Shown: one piece after another, positions 58,325 to 64,000 of the stretch
Position numbering within the stretch: the stretch's first letter is position 1
How the letters are laid out: every line of letters begins with the position of its first letter
Assembly (NCBI GenBank): GCA_036936605.1
Contig: JAUPFV010000002.1
Location: 218,041,546 to 218,105,545, forward strand
Direction: 5' to 3'
Source: Limnanthes douglasii subsp. nivea
Lineage: Eukaryota > Streptophyta > Magnoliopsida > Brassicales > Limnanthaceae
Length of the DNA stretch: 64,000 bases
The notes under the pieces: model-generated
What the model was told of the DNA's origin: nothing
Databases searched by the model: none
The model's input: only the letters and a program-made list of their open reading frames with translations
Program-made: the position numbers and the translations under genes

Positions 58325-58662
58325 AAGGATGCCCCTATTACCACAACATCTTCATGGGGGGCTGGCACTTTGCTCATATCATCTTCATCGAACAATATAA
58401 ATAGAGAAAGACTTTAGTAAATATGGGTAGACATATTTCCTTCCAATTGTGTAGTCAAGCTGACTACATGTCTCTTCTGAGAAGAATTCGACGGAGTTGT
58501 CATAATATCCCACCTCCCCAAAAAAATAGTTAGTGATTCAAAGAATGAGCATAACTTAGATACTTTTCTAGTACTATATGTTGCCACATTGATTCGGTTT
58601 CGATATGGATCTGGATCCAAGTACTCTGACTCCAAATCGAATTGCTCAACAATTACCATCAT
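58325..58662 (-). pseudogene. Tat-2 gag-PR spacer up to deletion junction
   Basis: Frame 58414-58662 (EQFDLESEYLDPDP, FFESLTIFLG, TTQLEGNMST) corresponds to 5350-5640 of Tat-1. The last homologous words are gatgcccctattaccacaac at 58328, which in Tat-1 (5281) code for VVVIGAS just before the catalytic Asp of protease. Beyond, homology stops. Confidence 0.8.
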
Positions 58663-60375
58663 ACTCTCTTATTTAAATGCTTTAAAATTATGCTTTTGGA
58701 TATTGGGGAATGCATTTTGAACCCCAATTTTACTAGGTTGTACCATATTGCCTAGTTGTCTATTCCCCTCTTGTGACTTCACAAAAAATGGTTAATCTCC
58801 AATTTTCACTCAAAGCATGTATTTATTTCTCTACATCAATACAGTATTTAGTAACATGCCCCACATCATTATGGTATCTAGAGAAATACGTATTTCGATT
58901 TTCTCTTGGATTTTGGATCAGATTTGGCCTTTGTAATAGTACGACATTCTTAGTTCTTTCGTAAATGGTAGCCATATTTTCAACCAATTCTGCAAAATAA
59001 TCAAGATGGACCCATTGATTTCCCTTTGGCCTTGATTATGGACCCTGATTAGACCGAGTCTGTCTAGGTTGATGTGAAACTTTCCTTGAATCCCTAGGCG
59101 ATTGTTAACTGTTGCATTTGATTGAGTACTAGATTGTAAGACAAAAACTGCAGGTGAAGATTGGTATTTATAAGGTTGTATTGAATTTTTTAGTTTCATC
59201 AACCGTAATATATTTCCAACCTTACTCAACAATCCACCCCATGTATAAGCTTTCTTTCGAGTTACTGAATCAACCAATTCTCTAGCCAACAGTCTTGTCG
59301 AAGTGAGGCTATAGTCATTTGGTCGAAGAAATCAACCAACCCATTTTTAGTATTTTACAAAATGACTTATGTAATCTTTAAGTGATTCATTTGGATATTG
59401 CGCACAATGAATTGTTGTGTCTCTATTTTCTTTGAGTTCTTTGTTTCCTACGAATTGTCTCCGGAAAGCCATCCAAAACATATCGAAATTCTTAATCGAC
59501 CCTTGGGGCAATCAGTTGTACTATTTCAATACACTACCTTTAAGTGTTTAGAAAAAATCCTTACATAGAAACTTGTCATCATCAATGAAGATCATCATGA
59601 AATTCTTGAATTGTTCAAGATGATTGTCAGGGTTTTGACTTCCATAGTAATTTTCCATTTTTGAACTATCGAATCGTCTGGGGAGATGTCGAGACAAATT
59701 TTTTGAAGACAATGGTGACTACCTCCAATTATACTCATTGTTGAATGTGTGATCTTCATTAGGAGTAGAAAAAACACCAGGTTCAGATTGGAGAACAAAT
59801 TAATCACTTAGTAAATGATCTATACTATGATCTACTGACCTTTTAACTTTCCGTTGATAAAAAATTTCCCTTTACCCTTTCGATTTTATTTTTTACCGAT
59901 GAGTCATGTTTAATCGACTTTCGGTGCTTTTTTGAATATTTTTAATTAATTTTTCTTTCTTCTTTTTACGTCCGTGATCATTACTTGAAGAAGAAGAAAC
60001 TTCCGAATCAGAATCCGATGTACTTGTACAATGCTTAGACTGATGTTCATTCTTAGATTCTTGGTGGGCTCGAAGGAGTTGATCGTATGAACTCTACTTG
60101 AGGTTATTTTCTATCCCATAAGGCTTGAAGTGCTCTGTTCGATTTTTTTTACATAAATATTTTTCAGCCTTCCTCTGAGCCTTGAGTTCTTCAATCTCAC
60201 CTTTGAGCATATCATTATCCTTTTGCAAGTGGAGTATGTCCTTAACATTGTGATTCACATGGGAAATATTAGAAGGTTTGTCATTTCCTCTGATCCATCT
60301 GCATATCTAATTTTATGTTCCAACGAACTCCAAAGGCTTAATAGGTTTTAAATATTGATATTCAGGTACCATTCA
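58663..60375 (-). pseudogene. Tat-2 gag
   Basis: Frames 58918-59289 (ELVDSVTRKKAYTWGGLLSK) and 59595-59807 match the Tat-1 gag at 6125-6700. Between them the RQFVGN / FDMFWMAFRRQF block is legible near 59450. The N-terminal part (59850-60200) is Lys/Ser/Glu-rich (SSSSNDHGRKK-like), as in Tat-1. Stops and shifts interrupt it. Confidence 0.78.
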
Positions 60376-60395
60376 CTCCCATTGTGGTCGCCAAT
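60376..60395 (-). other. Primer binding site of Tat-2
   Basis: Identical 20-mer to 7241-7260, directly next to the 5' LTR. Confidence 0.75.
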
Positions 60396-60396
60396 A

Positions 60397-60741
60397 TGGT
60401 GATGGTAAAATCTGGCTCATGGGTACTTTTTGTAAAGTATTTAGAATTTTAAGTAAAAAGAAGAGAGATAATAGAGGCACTAGCTATTAATATCCAGAGA
60501 GAATCAAATAATTAAGTTAATGTTGTTTTCAGTTAATTTATAGAAGAGTCTAGGTGTATGGGCTTATCCGGTCCGGTAAAGAATATGGTCAAGCCTTCCG
60601 AGCCCCCTGGCCTAGGGACGTTCAAAGTTGACATACTGCTTAGCCAAAAAACACTGATCACATGACATAATTTTCTGTTAGGTTTAAACTACACTATCAA
60701 CAAAATTCGACCCTTACTATCAACAAAATTTGACCCTATCA
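60397..60741 (-). repeat. Tat-2 5' LTR
   Basis: The limits are TGGTG at 60397, after the PBS, and ATCA at 60741, followed by the target duplication tactt. A minus-strand TATA-like TCTATAAATT lies near 60537-60546. Confidence 0.87.
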
Positions 60742-60900
60742 TACTTAAATTAAAATGATCCTAATTTTCTTTTCCTAAGTATCGATGAAACCTTCTGGAT
60801 GACCGATTTCACCTACTTAAAATAAAAGATTGCAAGGATAAATTTTATTTATCCTAAGTACCAATAAAACATTATGGAGGGCTGATTTTATCTACTTAAA

Positions 60901-61760
60901 ATTCAAAACAACACAACAACCATTTTCAGTGATTTTCTCTCGTTGATAATTAATTTTAACCCAAATGTGAAACTTCCGATGGGGTAGTAATATTTGAATG
61001 TAAGTTAATCCGTGAACCTTTTAAAGCGTTGGATCCATAAGAAAATTAATTATAACCTTTTAGAGGGACAATTAAATGTATTCCTTAGTTTCACATATCG
61101 GTCTACAAAACCCTAGTCAAACATTAGCGTTTAATTATTCAAGCATACAAAATTTATCTCACAAATATACATACAAATAATTAACATCTCAAACACTTAA
61201 CATGTGTGAAATAAATCTATTTAATCATTTTAAATTAATAAAACAATTACTTAAAAAAAATTGTGCCTAGTAAGCAGCCTTCCACTGCTATCATCACGAT
61301 AACAGCGGGTTTACGAATCCTCGCAGATCATAGCGTTCACCATAGTGTCCGCACTTCGCTGGCCATGATGAACATCGTTAGACAGACTTCGATCCCTGTT
61401 AACATCAAGGGTTAAACCGTTAATGAACCGCTGTCCTAATAATCATTATATTGTTATTGATTTAATGCTAATTTTGGGAGAAATAATTACAGACATGAAA
61501 GAACCCTAATTTCATAAAAAAAATCTCAAACTATTAAACATATATTTTATTCATATCAAACATGAAAAATTATATAAACATCCTTTTCAATATAAATATA
61601 TCACATAAATATGTTTTTTCATACAAATATTAAATTTATGCCTAACCAGCTCAATCAACACATAATTGCATTTACATGGGTTCTTTACGGTGAAGAAAAA
61701 CAAGCATCAATACATAGACATACAATTCGATTATTCTATCGAATCAAAAAAAGGTTTTCA
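60901..61760 (-). other. Copia-N untranslated leader
   Basis: The stretch between the leader minisatellite and the PBS has no ORF. A GC-richer part at 61265-61440 could be structured RNA (packaging region), but I see no specific motif. Confidence 0.4.
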
Positions 61761-61761
61761 G

Positions 61762-61775
61762 TGGCTCTGATACCA
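61762..61775 (-). other. Copia-N primer binding site (tRNA-iMet type)
   Basis: On the minus strand TGGTATCAGAGCCA follows the LTR end TAACA after two bases. It is the well-known complement of the plant initiator tRNA-Met 3' end. Confidence 0.93.
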
Positions 61776-61777
61776 GT

Positions 61778-62403
61778 TGTTATATTCGATTTGAAATCGT
61801 ATCAAGTTAATATAAAAATAAATATAAACCCTTTTAGATTTGATTCATCTAAGAAGAAACAAAAAAACAGGACTACTCACGTGTTTGCCTGCAACTATTC
61901 ATCTAGTACTCTTGTTTCTTTTCGTTCTTCAGTGATTCATAGATGAACTTGAGAAGCCTGCAGAACGAGTTAGTAAACAAATATAAGATTTTTCCAAACA
62001 CTCAAGGAAGCAACATATTTTGTGCTTAGGGTTTAGGATGATGAAATTCCTAAATCTAATCCCTTATTTATAACCTTTACAATGTAAAGTCAAACATTGT
62101 AAAGTCCATCCTACAGTACTTCCTTGTGTCCGGAGACCATAACCCGATAAATTGATAATTCAACTATTATCCATGATTATTAGTTGAAGCTTAAGTGTTG
62201 AGATTTGGCCATTTTCATTACAATACTCAAACTCAACTTTGTTACCACACTTGTGCCCATAACGCCTTTACACTCATACATCAAATTCAATCAATTAAAT
62301 AATTAATTTGATTATTTTTAATTTAAACTTCTTTAAAACAATAACCGAATATATTTATTTAGTATATCGGTATATAAATATATTAAATAAATGTACCGCA
62401 ACA
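61778..62403 (-). repeat. Copia-N 5' LTR (626 bp)
   Basis: The minus-strand start is TGTTGCGGTACATTTATTTA (62403) and the end is TATAACA (61778). It has a minus-strand TATA box TTATAAATAAGG at 62062-62073. Its partner is at 51220-51851. Confidence 0.9.
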
Positions 62404-62576
62404 AAGTTAAGTTCTGTATGGTTCTTTTTCTTCTGCCCTTGAACATTGAAAAATTCATGAAATTATAGAAGGGTCGAATAAAATAATATAGTAAAAAATA
62501 AAAATGTAGGATAGAAAGTTTACAAAGATTAAAAAAAAGATGGTAAAGGTGTTCTGTCTTAATCCAATCAATTTTT

Positions 62577-62996
62577 TTAATATTCCTCAATTAAATTACT
62601 TTGTTCGACAAACTCTTGTACAACACTGCGAATTCTTTTTCTTTTGGAGTGCCATTCATCAGAATCTGAATTGAACACCATGCTTCCAAAAATATAAAAT
62701 CTTTTTCTCCACTCCTCTCCTTTATGGTAGGATGAGAAGTTTAAGCTCATCACGTATTGGACGTTTGAAGGATCGCTCGTAAACAACATGTCAGTGGCTA
62801 CAGATTTGACTACGATTGTCCCTCCACTTGCTTCAAGAACTTCATAAATCTTGTCGTTTATACGGTGTAAGTTAAAAAGAATTGTAGGTAAAACTCCGAC
62901 CAGCGGAAACTCCCACACAACAAAACCTCCTTTTATATGTTCGTAATTGATAGTAAGAAGCCACAATAAGGCTGCTGGGATTATGAATATAATCAT
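62577..62996 (-). pseudogene. Cytochrome P450 N-terminal fragment (CYP96/CYP86-like)
   Basis: The 139 codons start at ATG 62996 with a membrane anchor (IFIIPAALLWLLTI), then WEFPLVGVLPTILFNLHRI, the Pro-rich hinge typical of CYP86-clan enzymes, then SDPSNVQYVMSLNFSSYHKG, IFGSMVFNSDSDEWHSKRKR (family: GDGIFNADSDLWKxHRK) and EFVEQSN. This matches the first 130-150 residues of CYP96-type mid-chain alkane or fatty acid hydroxylases of the ER. The substrate-recognition part and the heme-binding Cys are missing. After 62577 coding fades, and the copia LTR lies 170 bp further. A short stretch is deleted before EFVEQ. A TATA box lies 55 bp upstream, so the start is probably genuine. Confidence 0.85.
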
Positions 62997-63047
62997 TTTA
63001 TGTGAATTTCTGAATCATATGTTGTTTGATGATAATCATCAGGTATA

Positions 63048-63110
63048 TTCTTTTTATAGCACACCTTTAATTTTTATTTTTTTTATAGCACACCTTTAAT
63101 TTTTATCCAG
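63048..63110 (-). promoter_or_regulatory. Duplicated TATA box of the P450 fragment
   Basis: A 26-bp sequence containing GCTATAAAA on the minus strand occurs at 63052-63077 and again at 63081-63106 (period 29). The nearer box is about 55 bp from the ATG. Confidence 0.65.
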
Positions 63111-64000
63111 ATATAGTGTTAGATATTTTAGTGTAATTGGATGGACTAGTCGACCAATTTAGTCATATGATAAATTATCAAACAAATCGTAGAATGCGAA
63201 ATGCACGCTTGTTAGAATCCAAATTGGTCGAATTGATGAAAGATGGATTCGGTTGAAAAAGTAAAGACACATCAATTTATACTCTCTGTTCAAATAGAAT
63301 ATCTTTAATAATATCCGATTGAAATTTTTGAAGAATCTAAAAATATTTCAATAAAAAATTGTTTATCAGAATTCTGAGATTATCCGAAATCAAAACATTG
63401 TTTTCTACCTATAGTTAGTTGCCTACGGGACATTCGTATTTATTTTGACCTAGATATTAGGTGGTTGGATTTATTTATATATTATACATTATGAATAACA
63501 ACAAGATAAATAAATTGGTTTTGTTGTAAAATTAATCCAATGTATTAAGCATGCTCCTCTTTTATACGCATGGACGATTCCATCCATTTTCAGTTAACAT
63601 TGAATAAATGTTACTAAAATGGATCATATAGCCCCTGATAGTTAAAAATACAATATATAAAGTATTCAATTTCAAACTAATGATGATTGAGTTTATTTGA
63701 ATAATTTTTTAACTTTCAATTTCTTTTTTTAGATTTTATTTTTTTTGAATGTTATAAATTTTTTAATAATATTTAAATTTATTTTTAATTTTAAATAATA
63801 TTTATTTATTTTGATTTTAAATAATATTTATTCATTTTAATTTGAATGTAATGAGAACAATGATATAGAGTTTTAAAACTCGATCCGTTGTACGTTTAAG
63901 GTTAATATGAAAAAATCTGGTGTAAAAGATTTGAAGGTTTAAAGTACGGTGAAAAGAAAAAATAATACGAAAGTCATATAAAATATAACCATAAGTGATT
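63111..64000. other. AT-rich DNA upstream of the P450 fragment
   Basis: No gene is seen. A run of aaataatatttattt(a/c)tttt repeats around 63770-63840. Confidence 0.45.

Larger units (their letters stand above)
56216..60746 (-). mobile_element. Tat-2: pol-less Tat-like element nested in Copia-N
   Basis: The element (56221-60741, 4521 bp) has LTRs at both ends and a perfect 5-bp target duplication, tactt (56216-56220 and 60742-60746). Next to the 5' LTR is the same 20-bp primer binding site as Tat-1. Inside are gag and the gag-PR spacer on the minus strand, then an abrupt junction near 58325 just before the protease active site, then a plus-strand additional ORF and the 3' LTR. RT, RNase H and integrase are absent. 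With intact LTRs, PBS and target duplication it probably moved with enzymes from a related element. Confidence 0.85.
56150..60900. repeat. Leader minisatellite of Copia-N, split by Tat-2
   Basis: Three units of about 75-85 bp with the pattern taatttcttatgtactaatga..acc..tcggagggtcggtgtcatttactta are found: one at 56160-56220 directly left of Tat-2, and two at 60742-60825 and 60830-60900 right of it. Removing Tat-2 and one tactt joins the left unit to the aaattaaaatgatc continuation, giving a continuous array. This supports the nesting order. Confidence 0.7.
51220..62403 (-). mobile_element. Copia-N: Ty1/copia element with both LTRs, hosting nested Tat-2
   Basis: The 3' LTR (51220-51851) and 5' LTR (61778-62403) are direct repeats in the minus orientation. 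Between them are the order gag (55270-56010), GAG-pre-integrase, integrase, RT and RNase H (about 55260 down to 52200), and a leader that is split by Tat-2 (56221-60741). A tRNA-iMet type primer binding site follows the 5' LTR. Without the insert the element would be about 6.7 kb. The bases next to the two LTRs (atcat and aagtt) do not match, so no target duplication survives. Confidence 0.88.

Noticed and set aside
1..64000. tRNA or rRNA genes
   Set aside because: No cloverleaf with conserved A and B boxes and no rRNA landmark was noticed; a covariance-model scan would be needed to exclude them.

Overview
This is plant nuclear DNA, most likely from a eudicot. It is AT-rich and gene-poor, and reads like pericentromeric or otherwise transposon-dominated chromatin. 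Every coding trace is eukaryotic: gypsy and copia polyproteins, plant L1-type LINEs with DUF4283 and RNase H domains, hAT and FAR1/MULE transposase fragments, one cytochrome P450 exon, and a piece of mitochondrial nad1. I see no intact host gene. The only clear host locus is a truncated CYP96/CYP86-like P450 at 62.6-63.0 kb.

Layout. 1-7638: gypsy element of the Tat type on the minus strand (gag, PR, RT, RNase H, a second RNase H, INT), with an antisense coiled-coil ORF at its 3' side, inserted into a LINE whose remainder runs to about 9.6 kb. 9.6-21.7 kb: AT-rich DNA with a dispersed repeat, a 1.1-kb degenerate sequence duplicated 2.35 kb apart, and a 54-bp minisatellite. 21.7-24.6 kb: two non-autonomous hAT-like elements packed with CCGAACCG-type subterminal motifs. 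24.8-29.0 kb: two decayed transposon genes facing away from each other across a promoter region with two TATA boxes, an as-1-like element and about ten ATATCC(G) motifs. 29.0-31.0 kb: AT-rich satellite. 32.0-37.7 kb: a long, decayed LINE. 37.7-38.4 kb: a near-perfect inverted duplication (348-bp arms, 27-bp loop) of a FAR1/MULE transposase fragment. 39.4-44.4 kb: gypsy and copia fragments. 44.5-47.0 kb: satellite interrupted by a mitochondrial insert with nad1 exon d, and a second GC-richer block. 48.5-51.2 kb: copia fragment and the end of a third Tat-like element. 51.2-62.4 kb: a copia element with both LTRs, carrying a nested Tat-like element (56221-60741) with its own LTRs and a perfect 5-bp target duplication. 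62.6-63.1 kb: the P450 fragment and its promoter.

How the parts relate. The nesting gives a relative chronology: LINE before Tat-1, and copia before Tat-2. Three independent Tat-like remnants each carry an additional ORF antisense to the LTRs. The Tat-2 copy kept gag and this antisense ORF but lost pol, so it depended on another element for movement. The most interesting candidates for regulatory function are the FAR1/MULE inverted duplication, which has the architecture of an RNAi-triggering hairpin locus, and the divergent promoter at 26.1-26.4 kb. All calls rest on reading and translating the sequence by eye; no database search was run.
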